Shown here in pieces: positions 17,001-26,217 of a stretch of 64,000 bases of DNA; within the stretch, counting starts at the first letter, position 1; every line of letters begins with the position of its first letter. A model generated the notes under the pieces. It was not told the DNA's origin and did no database searches. It was given only the letters and a program-made list of their open reading frames with translations. Where the stretch lies: the NCBI RefSeq assembly GCF_900100275.1, contig NZ_FNET01000011.1, positions 62,001-126,000 on the forward strand, in the 5' to 3' direction. A program made the translations under genes and the position numbers. Source of the stretch: Lentzea albidocapillata subsp. violacea (GTDB taxonomy: Bacteria > Actinomycetota > Actinomycetes > Mycobacteriales > Pseudonocardiaceae).

Positions 17001-17301
17001 CCGCGGTGGCGGACACGTCGTTGCGGGCCTGCCTGGCGGCCTGCTTCGCGACTTCCTTGCCCTGGCTCTTCTTCTCGTCGAACGCGTCGACGGCCGGCTT
17101 GCGGTCGAGCGCGACGAACGCGGTGACCGCGCCGGTGGCGTTCAGCCGGGGAGAAACCTTGAGGTGCAACGCTTTCGCGTCCAACCCGTGCGCACCCTGC
17201 ACCGGCTGCGCGAGCGGTTCGCCCTGCGCCTGTGCCGTGGCGGGTGCGATCAGCAAACTGGTGATGGCAGAGAACACCACCAGACTCGATCGTCTCTTCA
17301 C
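14011..17301 (-). CDS. secreted subtilisin-like serine protease (S8) with PA insert
   Basis: Large extracellular protease, 1096 residues. A signal peptide (MKRRSSLVVFSAITSLLIAP, then ATAQAQ) is followed by an inhibitor-type prodomain to about residue 155. The S8 catalytic domain has Asp187 (IIDTGVD), His258 (NGHGSHVAGT), oxyanion Asn378 (SAGNGG) and Ser599 (SGTSMASPH). A protease-associated domain is inserted at about 430-545, and the C-terminal 450 residues look like beta-rich fibronectin-like repeats ending in a non-peptidase domain. Start is GTG 17301. It is monocistronic. This size class is typical of actinomycete nutrient-scavenging proteases. Confidence 0.93.
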   Translation of the reverse strand: MKRRSSLVVFSAITSLLIAPATAQAQGEPLAQPVQGAHGLDAKALHLKVSPRLNATGAVTAFVALDRKPAVDAFDEKKSQGKEVAKQAARQARNDVSATADQVVGQLKSADTRTLELYRTSNGVPGVVVKADAQKVRELAQRADVLAVYPVVPKKRQNSNAVQLTRTLNVWQQYGKLGDDIRVGIIDTGVDYTHANFGGPGTVEAFKAVDPRAKDPNFPTAKVVGGYDFVGEDYDGESTDPAINTPKPDPNPLDCNGHGSHVAGTTAGFGENPDGSTFKGDYTKLDAATLNAMKIGPGTAPKAQIFALKVFGCEGSTNVTSQALDWSLDPDGDGDFSDHLDVVNLSLGSDYGAPDDPDSLFVKKLFKAGVMPVFSAGNGGDLYDIGGSPGNTPEALTVASTRDSYVLRDGAEVQGQGLKPGQYSQNFTGYLGYDRELPVVKLTQAGNLDGCQPLTDAVAGRFVWLEWDDNDATRRCGSIVRANNVQAAGGLGVLLSSTLENFAAGIAGNAAIPMFQFTGSATTAVRPALDAGTLVVRLAGELRTSTPTYDQSISDTPSAFTSRGTRGQSIKPDVAAPGDTISSTAVGSGDDRLVISGTSMASPHVAGIAALVRQAHPDWTLEEVKASIMNTAGADVRENGKTFAPNRVGTGRVDGKSAIDNQVLAYVEEDNGYVSANFGVVEVSRPVSKSKTIKLVNKSTKAVEYTVGYTAATTIPGVSYVLSQDKVRLSPRGVAKVKVTLKIDDPKALRKTVDSTVEPNHLDVPRQFLADASGRVTFTPVSGATVPLRLSVYSAPKPVADIRTASSLKFRGNDKQAVLNVSGKGIDQGTGSQAYRSLISVLELQAQSPKLRDCKRNVTENCVLNQTAKGGDLRYVGAASTAPLAKAQGKPEEALLAFGVATWGNWYNLGKNTIPFVDIDTNGDGTADFEVFATRLTDTDLLVASTVDLKTGQTVDIQGVNGLFGDVDANVQDTNVVVLPVLLSALGIDASKDTARLSYVVGTAGYYPAPGNANKLIDVIDRNLSYDPLKPGLWAQGGGDAALSYLAKPGTALVVNKDEASLKADRSDGLLVLNHHNANGDRASVVLVKSRGRGAY

Positions 17302-17483
17302 AACGTTGCCCCAACCGAGGTGTGTGCCTTCGACCCGAATGGAAAAGTGCCGTGCCCTCTACGGCACCGGGTCAACCTCGTGGGGACGCTAATCGCTGAT
17401 CGTGTCTCTGCGACTGCCCCGAAAGTATGAATGTGGTCTACGGATAGTTGCCTGTTACGACTTCGTTGTGAACAGCGATAGAC

Positions 17484-17516
17484 ACGGGAAGGGGACTTTG
17501 CGCGTCCCCTTCCCGT
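17484..17516 (-). terminator. terminator after serA
   Basis: 12-bp perfect stem ACGGGAAGGGGA with complement, 9-nt loop, 10 bp beyond the serA stop. The rest of 17302-17525 is the subtilase promoter region with no gene seen. Confidence 0.75.
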
Positions 17517-17525
17517 TTGTCGTGA

Positions 17526-19121
17526 CTATCCGAAGTCGACAGAGCGAACGGTGCGCGCGCCGACGGAGGCACCGATCGGGTCGAGCACCTGGGTGTCGAC
17601 CGGGCGGTCCACGCGCAGCACCATGACGGCGTCGTTGCCGGTCTGACTGATCTGCGCGGCCTCGATGTTCACGCCGGCCTCGCCGAGCAGCGTGCCGACC
17701 GTGCCCATGACACCCGGACGATCCGGGTACTCCAGAAGCAGCACGGTGCCTTCGGCCCTCAGGTCGAAGTTGCGGCCGTTGATGTTCACCAGCTTCTCGA
17801 CCTGCGCGATGCCGCTGACGGTGCCGGAGACGCTGAACGTGCTGCCGTCCGCGTGCACGGACTTCACCGTGACGAGGCTGCGGTGGTTCGGGCTCTCGGT
17901 CTCCTTGACGAGCTCGACGCTCACGCCCAGGTCGGCCGCGAGGCTCGGTGCGTTCACGAACGTCACCTGCGACTCGACGACCTTGGAGAACACCCCGCGC
18001 AGCGCGGCGAGCGGCAGGATCGCGACGTCCTCATTGGACAGTTCGCCGCGGACCTCGACGGTGACGCTGGTCGGGGCCTTCGGCGACAGTGCACTGAGGA
18101 CGGTGCCCAGCTTCTGGACCAGCGGCAGGTACGGGCGGACCTCCTCGCCGACCGCACCGCCCTGGACGTTGACGGCGTCCGGCACGAACTCGCCGGCGAG
18201 CGCGAGGATGGTGCTCTTCGCGACGTCGGTGCCCGCGCGGTCCTGCGCCTCGGCCGTGGACGCGCCGAGGTGCGGCGTGACGACGATGCCCGGGACGTTG
18301 AACAGCGGGCTCTCGGTCGTGGGCTCGGTCGAGAAGACGTCGATGCCGGCGCCGCCGACCTGGCCTTCCTTCACGGCGTCGGCGAGGGCCTGCTCGTCGA
18401 TGAGGCCACCGCGGGCGGCGTTGACGATGATGACGCCGCGCTTGGCCTTGGCCAACTGCTCCGCGCCGATGAGCCCCTTGGTCTCCGGCGTCTTCGGCAG
18501 GTGGATGGAGATCGCGTCGGCACGCTCGAGCAGCTCTTCGAGGCTGACGAGCTCGATGCCGAGCTGGGCGGCGCGCGCGGCGGACACGTACGGGTCGTAG
18601 GCGATGAGCTCGACCCCGAACGCGGCGATGCGCTGCGCGAACAGCTGGCCGATCTTGCCGAGGCCGACCACGCCGACCGTCTTGCCGTTGAGCTCGACGC
18701 CGTTGAACTTGGAGCGCTTCCACTCGTGGTTCTGCAGCGTCTCGTGCGCGGCCGGGATCTGACGCGCGACGCTCAGCAGCAGCGCGACGGCGTGCTCGGC
18801 GGCACTGACGATATTGGACGTCGGCGCGTTGACGACCATCACGCCGTTCTGCGTGGCGGCCGGAACCTCGACGTTGTCCAGGCCCACACCCGCGCGGGCC
18901 ACGACCTTGAGCTTGCGCGTGGCCGCGAAGACCTCGGCGTTCACCTGGGTGGCGGAGCGGACGAGCAGGGCGTCCGCGTCGGCGACCGCGCTGAGGAGGG
19001 CTTCTCGGTCGGTGCCGTCTACGTGGCGCACTTCGACGCCGTCACCGAGAGCGTCCAGCACGGACGGCGCGAGCTTCTCGGCGATGAGGACAACAGGTCG
19101 GCTCGTGTTGCTCACGGACAT
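17526..19121 (-). CDS. serA: D-3-phosphoglycerate dehydrogenase, long form
   Basis: First enzyme of serine synthesis. The 531 residues match the M. tuberculosis-type enzyme: substrate and NAD domains ([45 protein letters not shown] with catalytic His), an intervening ASB domain (about 320-450) and a C-terminal ACT domain ([20 protein letters not shown]) for serine feedback. ATG 19121 has GGGAG just upstream; the longer frame to 19193 is Arg/Pro-rich and not conserved in character. The upstream stretch 19122-19351 carries its promoter and no gene. Confidence 0.96.
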   Translation of the reverse strand: MSVSNTSRPVVLIAEKLAPSVLDALGDGVEVRHVDGTDREALLSAVADADALLVRSATQVNAEVFAATRKLKVVARAGVGLDNVEVPAATQNGVMVVNAPTSNIVSAAEHAVALLLSVARQIPAAHETLQNHEWKRSKFNGVELNGKTVGVVGLGKIGQLFAQRIAAFGVELIAYDPYVSAARAAQLGIELVSLEELLERADAISIHLPKTPETKGLIGAEQLAKAKRGVIIVNAARGGLIDEQALADAVKEGQVGGAGIDVFSTEPTTESPLFNVPGIVVTPHLGASTAEAQDRAGTDVAKSTILALAGEFVPDAVNVQGGAVGEEVRPYLPLVQKLGTVLSALSPKAPTSVTVEVRGELSNEDVAILPLAALRGVFSKVVESQVTFVNAPSLAADLGVSVELVKETESPNHRSLVTVKSVHADGSTFSVSGTVSGIAQVEKLVNINGRNFDLRAEGTVLLLEYPDRPGVMGTVGTLLGEAGVNIEAAQISQTGNDAVMVLRVDRPVDTQVLDPIGASVGARTVRSVDFG

Positions 19122-19351
19122 CGCTCCCAGGAAGGGTCGGATCGTGGGGCGCGGGCGTGGTCGGGGGCGGCTGGCCCGCGCCGACCGGAGCACCGCAATG
19201 TGTCCGGACTGTTAACGAGCATAGACACCGGCCTTGCGCGCGCATTCCGCCGGGTGGCTCAGGTCACCGTCCGCGTCCTGCAGTATGGGACGGGTGGGGC
19301 TGGACGTGCCGTTCACTCGCCAGTGTGACGCCCAGGGCTTGGGACGGGGCG

Positions 19352-19963
19352 TTACGGCTGACCGGTGGCGACGGCTCGAACGCCGCGAAGGACGACATCG
19401 ATGACCACCTCCGCCTCGGCACGAGCAGCCTGCGGATCGGCGGCCTTGGCGATGTACAGGGCTGAGCCGTAGAGGCCTCCCAGCGCGACGTGCGCCAACG
19501 GGTCGACCGTGACACCAGGCAGGGCGCCGCTGGCGACCAGCGGGGTCAGCACGACACGCAACATCGGCAGCTCGATGCCCTCCATGCCGCCCTCCCACGA
19601 GTTGGCGGCCATCACCGCCACGCTGTCGATGATCACGATCCGCCGGAAGGCCGGCTGCAGGCACGCGTCGAGGAACGCGGACAGACCCGCCCGCACCGCG
19701 TCCCACGGATCGTCCTCCGCCACCGCCGCGGACAGCACGGCCTCGGCGGTCTCGTCCAGCACGACCTCGAAGACCGCCTTGAACAGCGCGTCCTTTCCAC
19801 CGAAGTGGTGATAGAGCGCGCCCTTCGCCAGGCCTGCCCTCTGCACGATCTCGTCGATCGCGGTCGCCGCGAAGCCCTGCTCGACGAACAGCTCCCGCGC
19901 GATCGTGACCAGCAGCTCGCGCGTGGCCTCCGCCTGCCGTTCCCGTAGCCGCTTGACAGTCAC
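19352..19963 (-). CDS. TetR-family repressor
   Basis: 203-residue regulator. The N-terminal helix-turn-helix is ATAIDEIVQRAGLAKGALYH followed by HFGGKDALFKAVF (about residues 34-67); the C-terminal ligand domain is helical and shows no known ligand signature. GTG start at 19963. It is divergent from the molybdopterin-fold oxidoreductase gene, and two matching palindromes lie between them, so it most likely represses itself and that two-gene operon. Confidence 0.92.
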   Translation of the reverse strand: MTVKRLRERQAEATRELLVTIARELFVEQGFAATAIDEIVQRAGLAKGALYHHFGGKDALFKAVFEVVLDETAEAVLSAAVAEDDPWDAVRAGLSAFLDACLQPAFRRIVIIDSVAVMAANSWEGGMEGIELPMLRVVLTPLVASGALPGVTVDPLAHVALGGLYGSALYIAKAADPQAARAEAEVVIDVVLRGVRAVATGQP

Positions 19964-19977
19964 CGGACCATCTTAAA

Positions 19978-20010
19978 GACTGACCATCAGTCGGTGACCG
20001 ACCGTCGGTC
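19978..20010. promoter_or_regulatory. paired TetR operator
   Basis: Two related 15-bp palindromes, GACTGACCATCAGTC (19978-19992) and GACCGACCGTCGGTC (19996-20010), share the pattern GACYGACCRTCRGTC and have centres 18 bp apart in the 64-bp divergent region. This is the layout expected for cooperative dimer binding by the adjacent TetR protein. Confidence 0.75.
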
Positions 20011-20027
20011 GGTGAAGGGGGTAAACG

Positions 20028-20729
20028 GTGAGGACTCATCCACCCGGACAGAAGACGCTGCCGCCCGGACAACGGCGCGTCGACGGATTCCCGCGTTTCG
20101 GAACGCATCTGCACCAGCCGGCGCCTCCCGTGCCCGACGACCCCGTGATCACCATCAGCGGCGCGGTGCTCGCCCCCTCCGAGGTGCGGCTGGCGGACCT
20201 GTCGGCCCTGCCCCGCAGCGAGATCGTGGCCGACTTCCACTGCGTCGCCGGGTGGACCGCGACCGGCCTGCGCTGGGAAGGCGTGCGGTTCGCCGACTTC
20301 TATCGCCGGTTCGTCGAACCCGCGCTGGAGCCGGGGATCACCGTCACCCACCTGGTGTTCGAGGGCCTGGACGGAGCCGCCTCCGTGGTCGAGCTGCGGG
20401 ACGCACTCGCCGACGACGTGCTGCTGGCTCAGCGGCTGAACGGTCACCCTCTCGACAGCGACCACGGCGCTCCGATACGGCTGGTCAGCCCGGCGCAGTA
20501 CGGCCACGTGAGCACCAAGCACCTCTGCATGATCGAAGTGTGCTCGGCGCTGCCGACGCACCGACTCGGTACGCGCGTTCTCGACCGTCTGCTCGAGGGG
20601 CACCCACGGGCACGCGTAGAGCACGAGGAACGCCACGGCCGTATAGCCGGGCGGCTGGTGCGGCCGTTCTACCGCGCCCTCATCCGCCCGATCCGTTATC
20701 TCAGCGCGAAAGGAGCGCAAAGCAGATGA
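20028..20729 (+). CDS. molybdopterin-dependent oxidoreductase-fold protein (MsrP/YedY-like)
   Basis: Oxidored_molyb (sulfite-oxidase fold) protein of 233 residues. The cofactor-ligand Cys72 sits in VADFHCVAGWTATGLRWEGV, and RLVSPAQYGHVSTKHLCMIE resembles the fold's C-terminal core. There is no Tat signal peptide, so it is probably cytosolic, unlike periplasmic MsrP. AAGGGGG precedes the GTG at 20028. It is followed by a coupled DUF2867 gene and faced by a TetR regulator, suggesting an inducible, perhaps detoxifying, operon. The substrate is unknown. Confidence 0.85.
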   Translation: MRTHPPGQKTLPPGQRRVDGFPRFGTHLHQPAPPVPDDPVITISGAVLAPSEVRLADLSALPRSEIVADFHCVAGWTATGLRWEGVRFADFYRRFVEPALEPGITVTHLVFEGLDGAASVVELRDALADDVLLAQRLNGHPLDSDHGAPIRLVSPAQYGHVSTKHLCMIEVCSALPTHRLGTRVLDRLLEGHPRARVEHEERHGRIAGRLVRPFYRALIRPIRYLSAKGAQSR

Positions 20730-21334
20730 GAGTTCCCAACGACGTGCTCAAGACCCAGCGCTGGGTCATCAGCGACATCGTCCACGACTTCGAGGTCGAG
20801 GACGTCTGGGCTCTTCCCATCGATGGTGGGCCCGACGACTTCGACAATGTCATCGGCCTCATGGCAGCCATGGACTTTCCCGGTTCAGCGCCACTGCCGG
20901 TACGCGTGCTGTGGGGAATCCGCGATCTGCTCGGCCGCCTGTTCGGACTCGGGCGCGTGTCGACGTCAGCCGATGACGCCGGCACCTGGCCACCCGTCCC
21001 CGGCACCGGCGAGCCGTCCCTGTCCGTCCGCGTGCCAGCGGAACTCCGTGACACGTCGACGGATTCCCGCCTCACGGACAAGCCGTTCCGGCCGATGTAC
21101 CGCACCGGGACCGAGTTCGCCGAGGAGATCTCGAACCGGACGATGTACGGCGTGATGCACCTGGCCTGGGTGGACCAGGGCGGCGGCCGGTACCAGGGAC
21201 AGATGACCGTCTACGTCAAGCCGCGCGGTGCCGCCGGCAGGGCGTACATGGCTCTCATCAAGCCGTTTCGCTACGCGATCGTCTATCCGGCGCTCATGCG
21301 GTACATCGAACGATCCTGGGCCCGGCGCGCATAG
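20726..21334 (+). CDS. DUF2867 protein
   Basis: 202-residue protein starting at ATG 20726, which overlaps the preceding stop (ATGA). It begins MRVPNDVLKTQRWVISDIVH and shows DUF2867 character: RVLWGIRDLLGRLFGL, RTGTEFAEEISNRTMYGVMH and YVKPRGAAGRAYMALIKPFR close to the C-terminus. DUF2867 is sometimes fused to NAD(P)-binding proteins; here it is free-standing and coupled to a molybdopterin-fold oxidoreductase. No biochemical function is known to me. Confidence 0.85.
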   Translation: MRVPNDVLKTQRWVISDIVHDFEVEDVWALPIDGGPDDFDNVIGLMAAMDFPGSAPLPVRVLWGIRDLLGRLFGLGRVSTSADDAGTWPPVPGTGEPSLSVRVPAELRDTSTDSRLTDKPFRPMYRTGTEFAEEISNRTMYGVMHLAWVDQGGGRYQGQMTVYVKPRGAAGRAYMALIKPFRYAIVYPALMRYIERSWARRA

Positions 21335-21342
21335 GCTCCTGC

Positions 21343-21606
21343 CTACCAGGGCTCGTCGAACTCCCCGTCCTTCGCGCCCAGCACGAAGGCGTCCCACTCG
21401 GCCATGGTGAAGGTCAGGACGGGATCGAGCTGCTTGGAGTTGCGCATGGCGACGTACGTGGCGCCGTCGGTGTGCTCGATGAAGGCGATCTCGACGTGGC
21501 CGTCTTCCGGTTCCGGCTCCGGCGGCCGCTTCCACTGCGCGTCGCGGAGGTCCAGCTTGCCGCGCACATGGGCCTTGTCGTCGTAGATCGGCGCACTTTC
21601 GGTCAT
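21343..21606 (-). CDS. DUF397 protein
   Basis: 87-residue acidic protein with the DUF397 core: EIAFIEHTDGATYVAMRNSK followed by LTFTMAEWDAFVLGAKDGEFD. DUF397 genes in actinomycetes usually sit next to an XRE-type regulator and are sometimes discussed as toxin-antitoxin-like or developmental pairs. No XRE gene is near, so this is an orphan copy. It lies between the DUF2867 gene (convergent, 8 bp away) and ilvC. Confidence 0.85.
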   Translation of the reverse strand: MTESAPIYDDKAHVRGKLDLRDAQWKRPPEPEPEDGHVEIAFIEHTDGATYVAMRNSKQLDPVLTFTMAEWDAFVLGAKDGEFDEPW

Positions 21607-21625
21607 GCGGAAAACGCTAGCGGAA

Positions 21626-21660
21626 AGGCCCGCGGAGCGTCACACGCGCTCCACGGGCCT
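21626..21660 (-). terminator. terminator of the ilvBNC operon
   Basis: 14-bp stem with one mismatch (AGGCCCGYGGAGCG type) and 7-nt loop, 15 bp after the ilvC stop, followed by TTTCC on the minus strand. Confidence 0.75.
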
Positions 21661-21675
21661 CCCTTGACAAAAGAC

Positions 21676-23218
<1,543 letters not shown>

Positions 23219-23219
<1 letters not shown>

Positions 23220-25051
23220 CACAGGTCCTCATCGAACAGGGGGCGGATGCCGCGGGCGGCCATGATCTCGGAGTTGCCGGTGCCCGCCGCGACCATGGGC
23301 CACACCTGGGCGTCCTTGCCGACGACGAAGTCGACGACGACCGGGCGGTCGTTGATCTCCAGCGCCTTCCCGATCACCTCGTCCACCTCCTCGCGTGTCT
23401 CGGCCCGCAGGCCCGCACATCCGAGGGCTTCCGCCAGGAGCTTGAAGTCTGGGATGCGGTGCTTGTGCGTCCCCAGATCCGTGTTGGAGTACCGCTCGCC
23501 GTAGAACAGCGTCTGCCACTGGCGGACCATGCCCAGGTTGCCGTTGTTGATCACGGCGATCTTCACCGGCAGGCCCTCGATGGCGCAGGTGGCGAGCTCC
23601 TGGTTGGTCATCTGGAAGCAGCCGTCGCCGTCGATGGCCCACACCGTGCGGTCCGGCTGGCCTGCCTTGATGCCCATCGCGGCGGGAACGGCGAAGCCCA
23701 TCGTGCCGAGGCCGCCGGAGTTGATCCACGTGCGCGGGTGCTCGTACTTCACGAACTGCGCCGCCCACATCTGGTGCTGGCCGACGCCGGCGGTGTAGAT
23801 CGTGTCCGCCGGGGACAGCTGACCGATGCGCTCGATGGCGTACTGCGGCGACAACGTGCCGTCGTCCGGCCAGTCGTAGCCGAGCGGGAACGTCTCGCGG
23901 ATCGAGTTCAGCGTCGCCCACCACGGCGCGAGGTCGACCTTCGTCGCCGTCTCGCGCTCGGTGCGCAGCGCGTCGATCAGCTCGGTGATGATCTCCTTGC
24001 AGTCACCGACGATCGGCACGTCGGCGCGGCGGTTCTTGGAGATCTCGGCCGGGTCGATGTCCGCGTGGATGATCTGCGCGTCCGGCGCGAACGAGTTCAG
24101 CTGGCCGGTGACGCGGTCGTCGAAGCGGGCGCCCAGTGCGATCAGCAGGTCCGACTTCTGCATCGCCGCGACGGCCGCGACGGTGCCGTGCATGCCGGGC
24201 ATGCCCATGTGCTGCTCGTGCGAGTCCGGGAACGCGCCGCGCGCCATCAGCGTCGTGACGACCGGAATGCCGCTCTCCTCGGCGAGGCGCAGCAGCTCGG
24301 CGTGGGCGTCGGCCTTGATCACACCGCCGCCGACGTAGAGAACGGGCTTGTGGGCGGCCACGATCAGCTTGGCCGCTTCACGCACCTGCTTGCCGTGCGG
24401 CCGGGTCGTCGGCCGGTAACCGGGTAGGCGCATCTCGGGCGGCCACGAGAAGCTGGTCTGCTCCTGCAGCACGTCCTTCGGGATGTCGACGAGGACCGGG
24501 CCGGGCCGGCCGGTCGACGCGATGTGGAACGCCTCCGCGATCGCCCGCGGGATGTCCGCCGGGTCGGTCACGAGCACGTTGTGCTTGGTGATCGGCATCG
24601 TGATGCCGCAGATGTCCGCCTCCTGGAAGGCGTCCGTGCCGATCAGCGGCCGCGACTGCTGGCCGGTGATCGCGACGATGGGCACGGAGTCCATGTTCGC
24701 GTCCGCGATCGGGGTGACGAGGTTGGTCGCACCCGGACCCGAGGTCGCCATGCAGACCCCGACCTTGCCGGTGGCCTGCGCGTAACCGGTCGCCGCGTGT
24801 CCCGCGCCCTGCTCGTGGCGGACGAGGATGTGCCGGACCTTCGTGGAGTCCAGCAGCGGGTCGTACGCGGGAAGAATCGTCCCGCCCGGAATGCCGAACA
24901 CCACTTCACACCCGACCGCCTCAAGCGAGCGGACGAGGGACTGCGCCCCGGTCACTCGAATCGGCGCGCCAGTGGGCGGAGCCGGTTTGGGCCGCGGACC
25001 TGGACGTGGCGACGAGGGCTCGGAAGCCTGTCGCGATGGTGCGCTGGTCAT
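23219..25051 (-). CDS. ilvB: acetolactate synthase catalytic subunit
   Basis: ThDP/FAD enzyme making acetolactate and acetohydroxybutyrate, the committed step to valine/leucine and the second to isoleucine. 610 residues; a Pro/Ser-rich N-terminal 30 residues precede the core. Catalytic Glu80 is in [16 protein letters not shown]; the ThDP motif runs from [17 protein letters not shown] to [20 protein letters not shown] 25051 follows CGAGG. It is transcribed through a Leu/Val-codon attenuator at 25086-25235. Confidence 0.97.
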
Positions 25052-25085
25052 TGGTTTGCCTCGTGGGTATCGGGGTCCGGACACG

Positions 25086-25125
25086 AAAAAACCCTCGACA
25101 ACCCGAAGTTGGGTCGTGCGAGGGT
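25086..25125 (-). terminator. attenuator terminator of ilvBNC
   Basis: Two stacked stems, ACCCTCG/CGAGGGT and ACGACCC/GGGTTGT (one G-U) with a single bulged C, loop AACTTC, followed by T6. It lies between the leader peptide and ilvB. Confidence 0.9.
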
Positions 25126-25150
25126 CGCGCGTCGACGCAGGCTGTTCGGC

Positions 25151-25198
25151 TCAGGCGTCGACGCGCCTGAGAAGTACGAGAACGAGCGTGCGCTGCAT
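25151..25198 (-). CDS. ilvB leader peptide, Leu/Val-rich
   Basis: 15-residue frame MQRTLVLVLLRRVDA with seven Leu/Val codons out of fifteen, ending TGA. A self-complementary decamer GCGTCGACGC occurs in the last codons (25155-25164) and again 26 bp further on (25129-25138), giving alternative pairings upstream of the terminator. The ATG follows the promoter without a ribosome-binding site. It should couple ilvBNC transcription to charged tRNA-Leu and tRNA-Val. Attenuators of this sort are known in front of ilvB in Actinobacteria. Confidence 0.87.
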   Translation of the reverse strand: MQRTLVLVLLRRVDA

Positions 25199-25205
25199 GA
25201 AGCGG

Positions 25206-25235
25206 ACGTTATCGCCTCGCGCAAGAGTGCGTCAA
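25206..25235 (-). promoter_or_regulatory. ilvB leader promoter
   Basis: TTGACG (25230-25235), 18-bp spacer, TAACGT (25206-25211), then 7 nt to the leader ATG: a near-ideal housekeeping promoter for a leaderless mRNA. Confidence 0.78.
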
Positions 25236-25283
25236 CTCTGCGGGATGGAATTCCCGGATCGTGGACGTGGAACAATCCTTCGA

Positions 25284-25718
25284 GTGAAGAAGCTGGTCTT
25301 TCGCATCCCGGCAACGGCGCTGCTCGCAGCGGGTCTGATCGCCATCTGCGTCACCCCTGTGGCGTGGCTCGCTCCGGGGCTGCAAGCGCTCTACGTCCTG
25401 CCGCTCGGCTACGCGTACTGGGTGGTCCGCAACCGCACGACGGTCACCGAGGAGGAGATCGTCGCGCGCGGAGTGTTCGGCACGACGACGCTCAAGTGGT
25501 CCGAGGTGAAGTCGATCCGGCTGGTCCAGAAGGGCTGGCTCAGGGCCGTGCAGGACGACGACTCCGAGGTGACGCTGCCCGCGGTGCGGTTCATGCACCT
25601 GCCGGCGTTGTCGTTGGTCAGCGGCGGGCGGGTGCCCGACCCGACGGTCAAGGAGGAACCCGTCGCGGAGGAGCCCGCCGAAGACGCCGCGGAAGAGGTC
25701 GTAGAGTCGGAGAAGTGA
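25284..25718 (+). CDS. PH-domain membrane protein, Cfp6-like
   Basis: 144-residue inner-membrane protein: two N-terminal helices (residues about 5-45) and a cytosolic bacterial PH-like domain (VTEEEIVARGVFGTTTLKWS, VKSIRLVQKGWLR) with a very acidic tail (EEPVAEEPAEDAAEEVVESE). M. tuberculosis Rv3004 (cfp6) has the same fold and the same place beside ilvB. GTG 25284 is preceded by no clear ribosome-binding site. Its stop overlaps the VKOR gene start, so the pair is an operon. Function unknown. Confidence 0.85.
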   Translation: MKKLVFRIPATALLAAGLIAICVTPVAWLAPGLQALYVLPLGYAYWVVRNRTTVTEEEIVARGVFGTTTLKWSEVKSIRLVQKGWLRAVQDDDSEVTLPAVRFMHLPALSLVSGGRVPDPTVKEEPVAEEPAEDAAEEVVESEK

Positions 25719-26140
25719 TCAAACGAGTTCCGCTGCTGAGCCTGCTGCTGTCCATCGCAGGCCTGCTGACCTCGGCTTACCTGACGTACACGCACTTCGA
25801 CGCGAACGCGCTGCTGTGCTCGGCCGACTCGGTCATCGACTGTGAGACCGTGACCACGAGCGAGCAGTCGGAGCTCCTGGGCATTCCCGTCGCGTTCCTC
25901 GGACTGGCCTTCTTCGCGTTTCTCACCGTGATCTGCCTCCCGTTCGCGTGGCGGATCGACGCCCTGCGGTGGGTGCGTCTCGCGGCGGTCGGCGTCGGCG
26001 TGCTGATGGTCGTCTACCTGGTGGCCGCCGAGTTCCTCATCATCGGCAAGATCTGCCTGTGGTGCACCGTCGTGCACGTGATCACGCTCGCACTGGCCTG
26101 TCTGCTGGTCGCCGCGAGTCTGCGCCCAAGTAACCTTTGA
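25715..26140 (+). CDS. vitamin K epoxide reductase (VKOR) family protein
   Basis: 141-residue polytopic membrane protein with four helices. Loop cysteines Cys35 and Cys43 (LLCSADSVIDCET) and the quinone-proximal CxxC, Cys114-Cys117 (KICLWCTVVH), form the VKOR thiol relay that reoxidises a DsbA-like partner at the expense of menaquinone. The GTG overlaps the preceding stop (GTGA). No DsbA/thioredoxin gene is adjacent. This would supply disulfide formation for exported proteins such as the Cys-containing secreted proteins in the window, which is my inference. Confidence 0.9.
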   Translation: MIKRVPLLSLLLSIAGLLTSAYLTYTHFDANALLCSADSVIDCETVTTSEQSELLGIPVAFLGLAFFAFLTVICLPFAWRIDALRWVRLAAVGVGVLMVVYLVAAEFLIIGKICLWCTVVHVITLALACLLVAASLRPSNL

Positions 26141-26217
26141 GGCACCGCTCCCAGACTGATGGACGCCTCACCCCCGCGTCCCGCGCGCTTCTTTCTTGAA
26201 CTGAATCTGGAGGAGCA

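Noticed and set aside
12745-17430. Very long open frame on the plus strand (about 1,560 codons)
   Set aside because: It lies antisense to leuB and the subtilase in the frame mirrored by their G/C-rich wobble positions, has Arg/Gly/Val-biased composition and no recognisable domain.
26141-26217. Leader peptide for ilvD
   Set aside because: The only ATG frame has no run of branched-chain codons and no stop before ilvD, and there is no terminator hairpin.
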